The notes: generated from the sequence alone by a model not told the origin. Counted from the stretch's first letter, positions 40,693-48,834 are shown. The stretch: 64,000 nt of DNA from Anaeromyxobacter paludicola (GCF_023169965.1 NZ_AP025592.1:4216001-4280000); one strand, 5' to 3'. A program made the numbers and translations.

Positions 40693-41480
40693 CGCCCCTC
40701 CGGGAACGAGAGCCCGCGCTGGGCGTGCAGGAAGCGGGTCACGAACGGATCGGCGGGGGACCGGAGCAGCTCCTCGAACGTCCCCTCCTGCAGCACGCGG
40801 CCGCCGGCGAGCACCGCGAGCCGCTCGGCGAAGAACACCGCCTCGGCGAGGTCGTGGGTCACGAGCAGCACGGTCTTGCCGAGCGCCGCGAAGGCCGCGC
40901 GGAGGTCGTCCTGCAGCGCGGCGCGGGTGAGGGGATCGAGCGCGCCGAGCGGCTCGTCGAGCAGCAGCACCGCCGGGTCGAGCAGGAGCGCGCGCATGAG
41001 CCCCACCCGCTGCGCCTGCCCGCCCGAGAGCTCGCCGGGGAAGCGATCGAGCGCCTCCGGCTCCAGCCGGACCAGCGCCGCGAGCTCGGCGATCCGCGCG
41101 TCGATCCGCGCCGCCGGCCAGCCGAGCCAGCGCGCCAGGAGCCCGGCGTTGCCGCGGGCGGTGAGGTGCGGGAAGAGCCCGCCCCCCTGCACCACGTAGC
41201 CCATGCGGCGCCGTAGGGCGTCGTCGCGCGGGCCGATGGGCGCGCCCTCGAAGCCGACCGTTCCCTCGTCGGGGCGGATGAGCCCCAGCACCAGCCGGAG
41301 CAGGGTGGACTTGCCCGCGCCGCTCGGCCCCACCAGCGCGAGGGTGCGCCCGGGCGGGAGCGCGAGCGAGATGGGGCCGACCACCGCCCCCGTCCCGTGG
41401 CGCTTCACGACCGCGTCGAGCGCGATGGCGGGCGGAGGGGGCAGGCGGGGGATCTCTAGCTCCCCGGGCGGCTCGCGCAA
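40689..41480 (-). CDS. ABC transporter ATP-binding protein of the osmoprotectant importer
   Basis: The 263-residue ATPase shows Walker A GPSGAGKSTLL, Q-loop YVVQGGGLFPH, signature LSGGQAQRVGLMRAL, Walker B LLLDEPLGALD and the switch His in VTHDLAEAVFF. These match OpuCA-like proteins but lack their C-terminal CBS domains. It is translationally coupled to the fused permease. The assigned start is TTG and is uncertain, since the conserved domain begins about 20 residues later (AIALDAVVKRHG). Confidence 0.88.
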   Translation of the reverse strand: MREPPGELEIPRLPPPPAIALDAVVKRHGTGAVVGPISLALPPGRTLALVGPSGAGKSTLLRLVLGLIRPDEGTVGFEGAPIGPRDDALRRRMGYVVQGGGLFPHLTARGNAGLLARWLGWPAARIDARIAELAALVRLEPEALDRFPGELSGGQAQRVGLMRALLLDPAVLLLDEPLGALDPLTRAALQDDLRAAFAALGKTVLLVTHDLAEAVFFAERLAVLAGGRVLQEGTFEELLRSPADPFVTRFLHAQRGLSFPEGR

Positions 41481-41538
41481 GCCGCGGCGTGCGCATCTTG
41501 GGGCTCTGGCCGCCCGCGCCGGGCGGGGGAGGTGCCGC

Positions 41539-41778
41539 GTGCAGGAACAGAGCTGCGAGGTCTGCGGGAACAGCTACGACAAGTCGTTCCAGGTGGTGGC
41601 GGGCGGCGCCACCCACGTGTTCGACAGCTTCGAGTGCGCCATCCAGCGGATGGCGCCCCGGTGCGAGCACTGCGACTGCCGGGTCATCGGGCACGGCGTC
41701 GAGGCCGGCGGCAAGTTCTACTGCTGCGCCCACTGCGCGCACCAGGCGGGCGCCCCCGAGCTGCGCGACCGCGCCTGA
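41539..41778 (+). CDS. small metallothionein-like/zinc-ribbon protein
   Basis: The 79-residue protein has nine cysteines and several histidines: CEVC at 6-9, Cys33, then CEHCDCRV at 42-49 and GGKFYCCAHCAHQAG at 58-71. The second half resembles bacterial SmtA-type metallothioneins (C-x-C before a central stretch, then G-x-x-YC-x2-CA-x-H), preceded by an extra CxxC. It probably binds zinc or another soft metal in the cytosol. The GTG start has a strong GGGGGAGG Shine-Dalgarno. An MFS exporter follows 4 bases later. Confidence 0.6.
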   Translation: MQEQSCEVCGNSYDKSFQVVAGGATHVFDSFECAIQRMAPRCEHCDCRVIGHGVEAGGKFYCCAHCAHQAGAPELRDRA

Positions 41779-41782
41779 CGCC

Positions 41783-43267
41783 GTGGCGTCCCCGCGCGCC
41801 CCGCCGCCGCCGGGCGGCCCCGTGCCGCTGCGGTCCGCGCGGGGCCGCGGCGTGCTCGCCGCCACGGTGCTCGCGTCGGGGATGGCGTTCCTCGACACCA
41901 CGGTGGTGAACGTCGCGCTCCCGTCGATCGCGCGCGAGCTCCACGCCGGGCTCGCCGGGCTGCAGGGGGTGGTGGACGCCTACCTGCTGACGCTCTCGTC
42001 GCTGCTCCTGCTCGGCGGCGCGCTCGGCGACCTCCTCGGGCGCCGGGCGGTCTTCGCCGCCGGGGTGGCGCTGTTCGCGGTGACCTCGGCCCTGTGCGGG
42101 CTCGCGCCCACCCTGCCGGTGCTCTGGCTCGCGCGGGCCCTGCAGGGCTGCGCGGCGGCGCTGCTCGTGCCCGGCAGCCTCGCCATCGTGCGGGGCTCCT
42201 TCGCCGCGGAGGAGCAGGGAGCCGCGGTCGGCGCCTGGTCGGCGCTCTCGGGCGTCACCACCGCCGCCGGCCCGCTCCTCGGCGGCTGGCTGGTGCAGGC
42301 CGCGAGCTGGCGGTTCATCTTCCTCCTCAACCTGCCGGTCGCGGCCGCGGCGCTCTGGCTCACCGCCCGGTGCGTGACGCCGTCGCCGCGCCGCGCGGCC
42401 CGCCTCGACTGGCCGGGCGCGCTCCTTGCCGCCGCCGGGCTCGCCGGGCTCGTGCTCGCGCTCATCGCCGGCCCGGGCGCCGGGTGGAGCCCCCCGGTGC
42501 TCTGGGGCGGCGCGGCCGGCCTGGGCGCGCTCGCGGCCTTCCTGCTCCGGGAGCGGCGCACGCCGCACCCCATGCTCCCGCTCGACCTCTTCCGCAGCCG
42601 CCAGCTCTCGGGCGCCAACCTCACCACCTTCGCCGTCTACTTCGCGCTCTCGGCGGCCCTCTTCCTGGTCGTGCTCCGGCTCCAGGCGCGGCAGGGCTGG
42701 TCCCCCCTCGCCTCCGGGCTCGCCCTCGCCCCGGTGACGCTGCTCATGCTGCTGCTCTCGCCCGCCAGCGGGCGGCTCGCCGGGCGGATCGGCTTCCGGC
42801 TCCCCATGACCGCGGGGCCGCTCGTGGCCGCCGCCGGGCTGGCGGTCCTCGCCGAGGTGGAGCGCACGGCGCCGCTGCTCGGGGCCGTGTCGCTCCTCGG
42901 CCTCGGGCTCGCCACCACCGTCGCGCCCCTCACCACCGCGGCGATCACCGGCGCGGGCGAGGATCGCGCCGGGATCGCCTCCGGCCTCAACAACGCGGTG
43001 GCGCGCGTGGCCGGGCTGCTCGGGGTGGCGGTCATCCCCGGCCTCGCCGGCGTGGACCCGGCGGCGGCCGACACCCCGGCCTTCGCCGCGGCTTGCCGGG
43101 TGGCGCTGCGGGCGGCGGCCCTCGCCTGCGCCGCCGGCGGCCTCGCCGCCTTCGCGACGCTCCCGCCGCCCCCGCGGCGCCCCGGGCCCCCGGCCCCGCC
43201 CGGCCCCGGTCCGCGACGGGCGGCCGCCGGCGCGGCCTCTCCGGGGATGCAGGCGGCGGACGGGTAG
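41783..43267 (+). CDS. MFS transporter, DHA2 (EmrB/QacA-like, 14-helix) family
   Basis: The 494-residue polytopic protein has the DHA2 signatures: motif D1 region FLDTTVVNVALPSIARELH, motif A ALGDLLGRRAVFAAG, motif B WLARALQGCAAALLVPGSLAIV and motif C AWSALSGVTTAAGPLLGGWLV. About fourteen hydrophobic segments can be counted. It probably exports drugs or toxic metabolites by proton antiport. The closeness to the metallothionein-like gene may mean co-regulation. The start is GTG, and the ~25-residue Pro/Arg leader before helix 1 is cytosolic. Confidence 0.88.
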   Translation: MASPRAPPPPGGPVPLRSARGRGVLAATVLASGMAFLDTTVVNVALPSIARELHAGLAGLQGVVDAYLLTLSSLLLLGGALGDLLGRRAVFAAGVALFAVTSALCGLAPTLPVLWLARALQGCAAALLVPGSLAIVRGSFAAEEQGAAVGAWSALSGVTTAAGPLLGGWLVQAASWRFIFLLNLPVAAAALWLTARCVTPSPRRAARLDWPGALLAAAGLAGLVLALIAGPGAGWSPPVLWGGAAGLGALAAFLLRERRTPHPMLPLDLFRSRQLSGANLTTFAVYFALSAALFLVVLRLQARQGWSPLASGLALAPVTLLMLLLSPASGRLAGRIGFRLPMTAGPLVAAAGLAVLAEVERTAPLLGAVSLLGLGLATTVAPLTTAAITGAGEDRAGIASGLNNAVARVAGLLGVAVIPGLAGVDPAAADTPAFAAACRVALRAAALACAAGGLAAFATLPPPPRRPGPPAPPGPGPRRAAAGAASPGMQAADG

Positions 43268-43269
43268 GC

Positions 43270-43275
43270 TATCTT
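43270..43275 (+). promoter_or_regulatory. candidate -10 hexamer (TATCTT) of bamD
   Basis: TATCTT ends 9 bases before the bamD ATG, just after the MFS stop codon. No Shine-Dalgarno sequence is present. Confidence 0.5.
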
Positions 43276-43284
43276 GCGCGTTCC

Positions 43285-44061
43285 ATGCGCCGCCTGCTCG
43301 CCCTCGCCCTGCTCCTCGCCGCCGCCTGCGGCAGCTCCCGCGTCTCGCTCACCGGCGAGGTGCTCTACGGCAAGACCGCCGAGGAGGACTACGCCGCCGG
43401 GCAGGCCGAGATGAAGGACCACAACTGGCTCGAGGCGGTGAAGTTCTTCGAGCACGCGCGCACCAAGTACCCCTTCTCCAAGTACGCCGCCCTCTCGGAG
43501 CTGGCCGTCGCCGACGTGAAGTTCGAGCAGGACGCCTTCGCCGAGGCGGCCGACGCCTACGACGCCTTCGTGAAGCTGCACCCCACCCACGAGAAGGCCG
43601 ACTACGCCGCCTTCCGCGCCGCCGAGGCGCTCTACCGCGACGCCCCCTCCGGCTTCATCCTCTTCCCGCCCACCTACGAGAAGGACCAGGCGCAGCTCCA
43701 GAAGGCCCGCCAGCGCTTCCAGGAGTTCCTCAAGGCGTGGCCCGGCTCGAAGCACCGCGCCGAGGCCGAGAAGCTCGCCGGCGACGCGCAGAACCGGCTC
43801 GCCGAGCACGAGTGGTACGTGGCCCAGTTCTACGCCAAGCGCGAGAAGTGGGCCGGGGCCGCCGGCCGCCTCGAGGGGCTGGTCCGCGACTTCCCCGGCT
43901 CGGGGCACGAGGTGGACGCCTACCTGCAGCTCGCCGACCTCTACGCGGTCCGGCTCGACGATCGGTTCCGCGCCCGCCAGGCGCTGCAGCAGCTCATCAC
44001 CCGCCACCCGGACGCGGCGCGCGCCGCGGGGGCGGAGAAGCGCCTTGAGGCGCTTCGATAG
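43285..44061 (+). CDS. bamD: outer membrane protein assembly factor BamD (YfiO-like lipoprotein)
   Basis: The 258-residue protein has a lipobox (LLAAAC) and five TPR-like repeats. They begin YAAGQAEMKDHNWLEAVKFFEHARTKYP and SKYAALSELAVADVKFEQDAFAEAADAYDAFVKLHP and continue to QALQQLITRHPDA. BamD is the essential lipoprotein that, with BamA, inserts beta-barrels into the outer membrane. The length is close to E. coli (245). The next gene overlaps its end by 17 bases. Confidence 0.9.
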   Translation: MRRLLALALLLAAACGSSRVSLTGEVLYGKTAEEDYAAGQAEMKDHNWLEAVKFFEHARTKYPFSKYAALSELAVADVKFEQDAFAEAADAYDAFVKLHPTHEKADYAAFRAAEALYRDAPSGFILFPPTYEKDQAQLQKARQRFQEFLKAWPGSKHRAEAEKLAGDAQNRLAEHEWYVAQFYAKREKWAGAAGRLEGLVRDFPGSGHEVDAYLQLADLYAVRLDDRFRARQALQQLITRHPDAARAAGAEKRLEALR

Positions 44062-44797
44062 GCGCGAGCGGCGGCCGTTCCGGAGCGGCGCGCCGTACCT
44101 CGTCCCCATCCTCGCCGCCGCGGGCGCCGCGGCGCTGCTCTGGACCTACCGGGCCGAGCTCGCCGCGATCGGGTCCGGCGCCGTCGAGAGCCCGGAGACC
44201 CAGGTCCGCCACGCCGTCGCCAACCTCGGCCGCGCCCACCTCGACGACGTGTACGGCTACCGGGCCGGCGGCACCGCCGAGCTCGCGCCGGTGCGCTACC
44301 GCGACGTGGTGGTGGCCTTCGAGGGCCCGAAGGCGCTCGTGACCGCGCAGCTGGAGGCGGAGGGGCACGTGGACTGGCGCGGCCAGTCGGCCACCCTCAC
44401 CTACCTCGGGCGCGAGCGCTTCCACATGCACCCGTGCAGCATCGCCCTCTACTGCGCCGAGGGCGACGGCTTCGACCGGCTGCGGGGCGTGCTGCTCGCC
44501 CTCTTCCGGCGCGAGGACGCCTTCAACGCGCGCGACCCGGCGGCGCTCGGGCGGCTCGCGAGCCCGGGCCACGACGGCCCGCGGGCCGAGGCGCTCCGGC
44601 GCGCCGCGGGCGACTACGCCGCCGAGCCCGGCGCGCGGGTGCGCATCCTCGCCTGGCAGATCCGCGCCGACCGCGATTCGGCCGAGGTGGGGGAGGACTA
44701 CGAGCTCGCCGTCCCCGGCCACGAGGCGCGGCGGCTGCGGGCCCACTACCGGCTCGCCCGCGACGGCGCGCGCTGGCTCTTCACCTCCGGTCTCTGA
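44045..44797 (+). CDS. hypothetical single-pass membrane protein
   Basis: The 250-residue protein has an Arg-rich N-terminus, one membrane segment ([16 protein letters not shown]) and a ~210-residue domain, presumably periplasmic. The first part includes [22 protein letters not shown]. The end, [33 protein letters not shown], resembles a Cystatin/SnoaL-like (NTF2-type) sheet. A role in the envelope is suggested only by overlap with bamD (17 bases). The TTG start at 44045 is tentative. Confidence 0.55.
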   Translation: MRRFDRRERRPFRSGAPYLVPILAAAGAAALLWTYRAELAAIGSGAVESPETQVRHAVANLGRAHLDDVYGYRAGGTAELAPVRYRDVVVAFEGPKALVTAQLEAEGHVDWRGQSATLTYLGRERFHMHPCSIALYCAEGDGFDRLRGVLLALFRREDAFNARDPAALGRLASPGHDGPRAEALRRAAGDYAAEPGARVRILAWQIRADRDSAEVGEDYELAVPGHEARRLRAHYRLARDGARWLFTSGL

Positions 44798-44842
44798 CGC
44801 CGCCGGCTTGCCCCCCGGGGCCCGCGGCGCTATTGGGAACGC

Positions 44843-45889
44843 ATGGACACGGCGGAGAAGATCCGGCTCACCAGCCTGAGCCACGGGGCCGGTTGAGCCT
44901 GCAAGATCCGCCCCGCGGATCTGGCGCAGGTCCTGCGCCACGTCGAGAGGAACCACGACCCCCGCGTGCTCGTCGGTCACGAGACGCACGACGACGCCGC
45001 CGTGTACCAGCTCACGCCCTCGCGCGCGATCGTGGAGACGGTGGACTTCTTCACGCCGGTGGTGGACGACCCCTACTGGTTCGGCCGCATCGCCGCCGCC
45101 AACGCCTTCTCCGACGTGTGGGCCATGGGGGCGCGGCCGCTCTTCGCGCTCAACCTGGTCGCCTTCCCGGTGAAGACCCTGCCGATGTCCACGCTCTCCG
45201 AGATCCTGCGGGGCGGCGCCGACACCGCCCGCGAGGCGGGCGCGCCCATCCTCGGCGGCCACAGCATCGACGACCCGGAGCCGAAGTACGGCCTCGCGGT
45301 GACGGGCGAGGTCCACCCGCGCCACGTGCTCCGCAACGTCGGGGCGAGGCCGGGCGACCGGCTCCTCCTCACGAAGCCGCTCGGCGCCGGCATCGTCACC
45401 ACCGCCATCAAGCGCGACGTCGCCCCGCGCGACGTCGCCGCGGTGGCGGTCGAGGTGATGGCCGAGCTCAACCGGATCGCCGGGGAGGTGCTGGCCGCGA
45501 GCGGCGCGGTCCACGCGCTCACCGACATCACCGGCTTCGGCCTGCTCGGCCACGCCTGGGAGATGGCGGAGGGCTCCGGCGTGCGGCTCCGCCTGGAGGC
45601 CTCGCGCGTGCCGGTGCAGGACGGGGTGCGCGAGCTGGCGGCGCAGGACGTCGTGCCCGGCGGCACCAAGGCCAACCTCGCCTGGGTGGAGCCGAACACC
45701 GACTTCGGCCCCGGCGTCGATCCGGCCCTGCGGCTCGTGCTCGCCGACGCCCAGACCAACGGCGGCCTCTTCGCCGCCGTCCCCGAGAAGCGGGCGGGCA
45801 AGCTGCTCGCCGCGCTCGAGCGGGCCGGCGTCCGGGCCGCCGACGTGGGAGAGGTGCTCGAGGGGCCGGCGCGGCTCGAGGTGATCTGA
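44843..45889 (+). CDS. selD: selenide, water dikinase (selenophosphate synthetase), selenoprotein with in-frame UGA
   Basis: Read from the ATG at 44843, the frame is open for 348 residues except for a single TGA at 44894-44896. That codon is residue 18, exactly where the catalytic Cys/Sec of SelD stands (GAG-U-ACKI, with Lys21 as the catalytic lysine). It is therefore read as selenocysteine. SelD makes selenophosphate from selenide and ATP. Further landmarks are [23 protein letters not shown] and [19 protein letters not shown] naive caller would start at a GTG at 44966 and lose the active site. selA, selB and selC are not in this window. Confidence 0.93.
44898..44930 (+). promoter_or_regulatory. 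candidate bacterial SECIS hairpin of selD
   Basis: Directly after the UGA, CCTGC pairs with GCAGG and, inside, AGATCCGC with GCGGATCT. If the top two pairs open, the apical loop is GCCCCGC, with G first as bacterial SECIS loops prefer. The loop centre is about 17 bases from the UGA. Confidence 0.7.
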
Positions 45890-45909
45890 AGCCCGGGCGA
45901 GCCCCGGGT

Positions 45910-45959
45910 CACTCCCTCCCCGCCGGACGGGGAGGGCAGGGGAGGGGCCGCCAGGCGCC
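45910..45959. repeat. dispersed palindromic repeat, copy B
   Basis: It begins CACTCCCTCCCCGCCGGACG and continues to GGAGGGCAGGGGAGGGGC. It is nearly identical to 33573-33624. This copy is intergenic between selD and the amidase gene. Its CTCCCCG/CGGGGAG arms form a hairpin. Confidence 0.75.
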
Positions 45960-45988
45960 CCCCCGAGGCGCGCGCCCCGCCCGGATGC

Positions 45989-45994
45989 TACGAT
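45989..45994 (+). promoter_or_regulatory. candidate -10 hexamer (TACGAT) of the amidase gene
   Basis: TACGAT ends 9 bases before the GTG start at 46004. No Shine-Dalgarno sequence is present. Confidence 0.45.
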
Positions 45995-46003
45995 GCTCCC
46001 GCC

Positions 46004-46777
46004 GTGCGCCGCCTCGCCCTCTCCTTCGCCCTGCTCCTCTCGCTCGCCCCCGCCCTGGCCGCGGCGGCCGCGCCCCCGCTCGTGGTGGTGGTGGACCCCG
46101 GCCACGGCGGCGACAAGGACGGGGCGCTCTCGCCCGCCGGGCTCCGGGAGAAGGACCTCACGCTCGCGATCGCCCGGAGGCTCGCCGCGCGCCTCCGCGC
46201 CGACGGGGCCGAGGTGCTCCTCACCCGCGACGCCGACCAGCCGGTGGACCTCGCCCGCCGCGCCGCGCTCGCCAACGCGAAGCAGGCCGACCTCTTCGTC
46301 TCGATCCACCTCAACGCCATGCCCGGCCGCGCCCGGGCCGCGACGCGCGGGATCGAGACCTACTTCCTCTCCGCCGACGCCACCGACGCCCGGGCCAACG
46401 CGGTGGCGGCCCGCGAGAACGCCGACCGGCTCGCCGGCGGCGCGCCCTTCGACGCCGCCGATCCGGTGGGCGGGATCCTGCAGGACCTCCAGGACGCCGA
46501 GACGCTCGCCGAGAGCTCACGGCTCGCCTACGCCATCCACCGCACGGTGGTGGCGCGGAGCGGCGCGCCCGACCGCGGCGTGAAGCAGGCCCCGTTCTAC
46601 GTGCTCGCCGGCGCGCGCATGCCGGCGGTGCTGGTGGAGCTCGGGTTCGTGAGCCAGCCCGCCGAGGCCCGCCGCCTCGCCGAGGCGGCGTACCAGGAGC
46701 GGCTGGCGCAGGCGGTGGCCGACGGGATCGCGGCGTGGCGCAGGCCGGCCTCTGCCGCTATCCTACGCGGCCCATGA
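46004..46777 (+). CDS. N-acetylmuramoyl-L-alanine amidase (Amidase_3 family)
   Basis: The 257-residue protein has a signal peptide ([19 protein letters not shown]) and a zinc amidase domain: [13 protein letters not shown] (zinc His), the Glu in [24 protein letters not shown] (second zinc His) and [17 protein letters not shown] (catalytic Glu). It cleaves the bond between MurNAc and the stem peptide in the periplasm and can split septal murein. It lacks an AMIN localisation domain. The start is GTG. rph overlaps its stop (ATGA). Confidence 0.9.
   Translation: MRRLALSFALLLSLAPALAAAAAPPLVVVVDPGHGGDKDGALSPAGLREKDLTLAIARRLAARLRADGAEVLLTRDADQPVDLARRAALANAKQADLFVSIHLNAMPGRARAATRGIETYFLSADATDARANAVAARENADRLAGGAPFDAADPVGGILQDLQDAETLAESSRLAYAIHRTVVARSGAPDRGVKQAPFYVLAGARMPAVLVELGFVSQPAEARRLAEAAYQERLAQAVADGIAAWRRPASAAILRGP
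46759..46764 (+). promoter_or_regulatory. candidate internal -10 hexamer (TATCCT) before rph
   Basis: TATCCT lies within the last codons of the amidase gene and 9 bases before the rph ATG. It may give rph-rdgB an independent leaderless transcript. Confidence 0.4.
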
Positions 46778-47493
46778 ACCGCTCCTTCGGCCGCGCCGCT
46801 CTCGACCTCCGCCCCGTCTCCCTCGAGCCCCGCGTCAGCAAGCACGCCGAGGGCTCGTGCCTGGCCCGCTTCGGCGACACCCACGTGCTCTGCACCGCCT
46901 CGGTGGACGAGAAGGTGCCCCCGCACGTCTTCGGCACCGGCGCCGGCTGGGTCACCGCCGAGTACGGGATGCTGCCCCGCAGCACGCACGAGCGCATGGC
47001 GCGCGAGGCCGCCCGCGGCAAGCAGGGCGGGCGCACGCTCGAGATCCAGCGGCTCATCGGCCGCGCCCTGCGCGCCGCCATGGACCTGCGCGCCCTCGGG
47101 CCCCGGACCATCACCGTGGACTGCGACGTGATCCAGGCCGACGGTGGCACCCGCACCGCCGCCATCACCGGCGGCTTCGTGGCCCTGGCCCTCGCGGTGC
47201 GCGCCCTGCAGGGCAAGAAGCTCTCCCAGACCGCGAGGCCGGTGCTCCGGCACGTGGCCGCGGTGAGCGTCGGCATCGTGGACGGCGCGGTGCGGCTCGA
47301 CCTCGACTACGACGAGGACTCCACCGCCGAGGTGGACATGAACGTGGTCGCCACCGGCGAGGGGGCGCTCGTCGAGGTGCAGGGCACCGCCGAGGGGAAG
47401 GCCTTCCGGCGCGAGGACCTCGACCGGATGCTCGACGCCGCGCTCGGCGGCATCGCCACCCTCAAGGCGGCGCAGGAGGCGGCGCTCCGGTGA
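46774..47493 (+). CDS. rph: ribonuclease PH
   Basis: The 239-residue phosphorolytic exoribonuclease trims tRNA 3' ends. It shows [11 protein letters not shown], the phosphate-binding region [22 protein letters not shown], the hallmark [20 protein letters not shown] and the late [16 protein letters not shown] catalytic acids. It starts at an ATG overlapping the amidase TGA and its own TGA overlaps the rdgB ATG (TGATG), so amidase, rph and rdgB are likely one operon. The tRNA cluster lies 0.8 kb downstream. Confidence 0.95.
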   Translation: MNRSFGRAALDLRPVSLEPRVSKHAEGSCLARFGDTHVLCTASVDEKVPPHVFGTGAGWVTAEYGMLPRSTHERMAREAARGKQGGRTLEIQRLIGRALRAAMDLRALGPRTITVDCDVIQADGGTRTAAITGGFVALALAVRALQGKKLSQTARPVLRHVAAVSVGIVDGAVRLDLDYDEDSTAEVDMNVVATGEGALVEVQGTAEGKAFRREDLDRMLDAALGGIATLKAAQEAALR

Positions 47494-48206
47494 TGGACCT
47501 CTTCTTCGGCAGCACCAACCCCGGGAAGCTCCGGGAGCTGCGCCGGCTCGTGGCCGGGCTGCCGGTCCGGGTGATCTCGCCCGAGGACCTCGGCCGGCCG
47601 CTGCCGGAGGTGGTGGAGGACGGGGCCACCTTCCGGGCCAACGCTGAGAAGAAGGCCGCCGCCTTCGCCCGCTTCGCCGGGACCTGGGCGGTGGCCGACG
47701 ACTCGGGCCTCTGCGTGGACGCGCTCGGCGGCCGGCCCGGCGTCCACAGCGCCCGCTGGTCCGAGCTCGAGCCGCTCCGCGCGAGCGCCAGCCCGGCCTG
47801 CGCGCTCGGCGAGGCCGGGCTGGGCGAGCTCGGCCCCGAGGCCTCGCGCGGAGTCCGCGACGAGCTCAACAACGACAAGCTGCTCGAGGAGCTCGCGGGG
47901 CTGCCCGACGACCGCCGCGGCGCGGCCTACGTGGCGGTGCTCGCGCTGGCGCGGTCCGACGGGACCATCCACGCCGCGGTGGAGGGCGCCTGCCGGGGCC
48001 GGATCGGCCTGGCGCGCCGGGGCCAGGGTGGGTTCGGCTACGACCCGCTCTTCGTCCCCGAGCGCGGGAGCGGGCCCGGGGAGCTCACCATGGCCGAGCT
48101 CGCCCCGGAGGAGAAGGACGCGCTCTCGCACCGCGGGCGGGCCTTTCGCATGCTTCGACCGCTGCTCGGCCAGCTAGCGTTTGACAAGAGCGAGAGGCAA
48201 GGCTAG
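47493..48206 (+). CDS. rdgB: non-canonical purine NTP pyrophosphatase (RdgB/HAM1)
   Basis: The enzyme hydrolyses dITP, XTP and similar to keep them out of nucleic acids. FGSTNPGKLREL, AVADDSGLCVDALGG, RPGVHSARW and the late GFGYDPLFVPE and KDALSHRGRAF match the family. At 237 residues it is ~40 longer than E. coli RdgB. The extra part, about residues 90-122 (ELEPLRASASPACALGEAGL onward), lies between SARW and the conserved NNDKLL helix. A tRNA promoter -35 element lies within its last codons. Confidence 0.92.
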   Translation: MDLFFGSTNPGKLRELRRLVAGLPVRVISPEDLGRPLPEVVEDGATFRANAEKKAAAFARFAGTWAVADDSGLCVDALGGRPGVHSARWSELEPLRASASPACALGEAGLGELGPEASRGVRDELNNDKLLEELAGLPDDRRGAAYVAVLALARSDGTIHAAVEGACRGRIGLARRGQGGFGYDPLFVPERGSGPGELTMAELAPEEKDALSHRGRAFRMLRPLLGQLAFDKSERQG

Positions 48207-48210
48207 TAAC
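48182..48210 (+). promoter_or_regulatory. promoter of the tRNA cluster
   Basis: TTGACA (48182-48187), a 17-base spacer and TAGTAA (48205-48210) overlap the rdgB 3' end. Transcription would start near 48217, about 35 bases before tRNA-Pro. Confidence 0.6.
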
Positions 48211-48250
48211 AGCCGTCTTTCCGTGGGCGCTCGCCGCTCCCGGTACGCTC

Positions 48251-48324
48251 CGGGGCGTAGCGCAGCCTGGTAGCGCGCCTGCCTTGGGCGCAGGAGGTCG
48301 CGGGTCCGAATCCCGCCGCCCCGA
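48251..48324 (+). tRNA. tRNA-Pro(TGG)
   Basis: The acceptor stem CGGGGCG/CGCCCCG, T-arm GGGTCCGAATCCC and anticodon loop CTTGGGC (anticodon TGG at 48285-48287) form a standard cloverleaf with discriminator A. CCA is not encoded. Confidence 0.95.
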
Positions 48325-48364
48325 TCTTTGAAATGATGGTGTGGATGCTGCCGGGCAGGACTTC

Positions 48365-48441
48365 GCGCCCGTAGCTCAGTTGGATAGAGCGTCGGCCTTC
48401 GAAGCCGCAGGTCGGGGGTTCGATTCCCTCCGGGCGCGCCA
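48365..48441 (+). tRNA. tRNA-Arg(TCG)
   Basis: The acceptor stem GCGCCCG/CGGGCGC, discriminator G and encoded CCA are present. The anticodon loop CTTCGAA gives TCG (48399-48401), reading CGA-type codons. Base pair 27-43 is a T/C mismatch. Confidence 0.95.
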
Positions 48442-48464
48442 GCTTCGAGGTTTTCTTGGTTTAC

Positions 48465-48541
48465 GGTGAGTATAGCTCAATCGGTAGAGCACTGGACTGT
48501 GGATCCGGGGGTTAAGGGTTCGAGCCCCTTTACTCACCCCA
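48465..48541 (+). tRNA. tRNA-His(GTG)
   Basis: The gene encodes the extra G-1 opposite C73, the identity mark of tRNA-His, before the acceptor stem GTGAGTA/TACTCAC. The anticodon loop CTGTGGA gives GTG (48499-48501). CCA is encoded. Confidence 0.95.
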
Positions 48542-48575
48542 TCTTCTTTCGACGAGGGCCGCGCGACAGGGCTTC

Positions 48576-48652
48576 GCGCCCGTAGCTCAGCTGGACAGAG
48601 CAGCGGCCTTCTAAGCCGCGGGTCGGGGGTTCGACTCCCTCCGGGCGCGCCA
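48576..48652 (+). tRNA. tRNA-Arg(TCT)
   Basis: The body is almost identical to tRNA-Arg(TCG) 211 bases upstream (same acceptor and T arm). The anticodon loop CTTCTAA gives TCT (48610-48612), reading AGA/AGG. CCA is encoded. It looks like a duplicate with a changed anticodon stem-loop. Confidence 0.95.
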
Positions 48653-48673
48653 GCAACGCAGGGCGATTCGGCG

Positions 48674-48702
48674 TTGACAGCACGGCGGGGGCGATGTAGA
48701 TC
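48674..48702 (+). promoter_or_regulatory. second promoter within the tRNA cluster, before tRNA-Lys
   Basis: TTGACA (48674-48679), a 17-base spacer and TAGATC (48697-48702) lie in the 109-base gap between tRNA-Arg(TCT) and tRNA-Lys. Confidence 0.55.
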
Positions 48703-48761
48703 GGCGGCCCCTTCGGCGACGAAGGCATCCACACCGCGGTACGCAGCACGTAGAGCAGCGA

Positions 48762-48834
48762 GGGCGCATAGCTCAACTGGCAGAGCAATGGACTCTTAAT
48801 CCATAGGTTGAAGGTTCGATTCCTTCTGCGCTCA
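48762..48834 (+). tRNA. tRNA-Lys(CTT)
   Basis: The acceptor stem GGGCGCA/TGCGCTC has a G2-T71 wobble. The anticodon loop CTCTTAA gives CTT (48795-48797). The discriminator is A, and CCA is not encoded. Confidence 0.93.

Noticed and set aside
44843-44965. selD as a pseudogene with a nonsense mutation
   Set aside because: The stop falls exactly on the catalytic Cys/Sec codon, the flanks are fully conserved, and a SECIS-like hairpin follows. Selenocysteine is the simpler reading.
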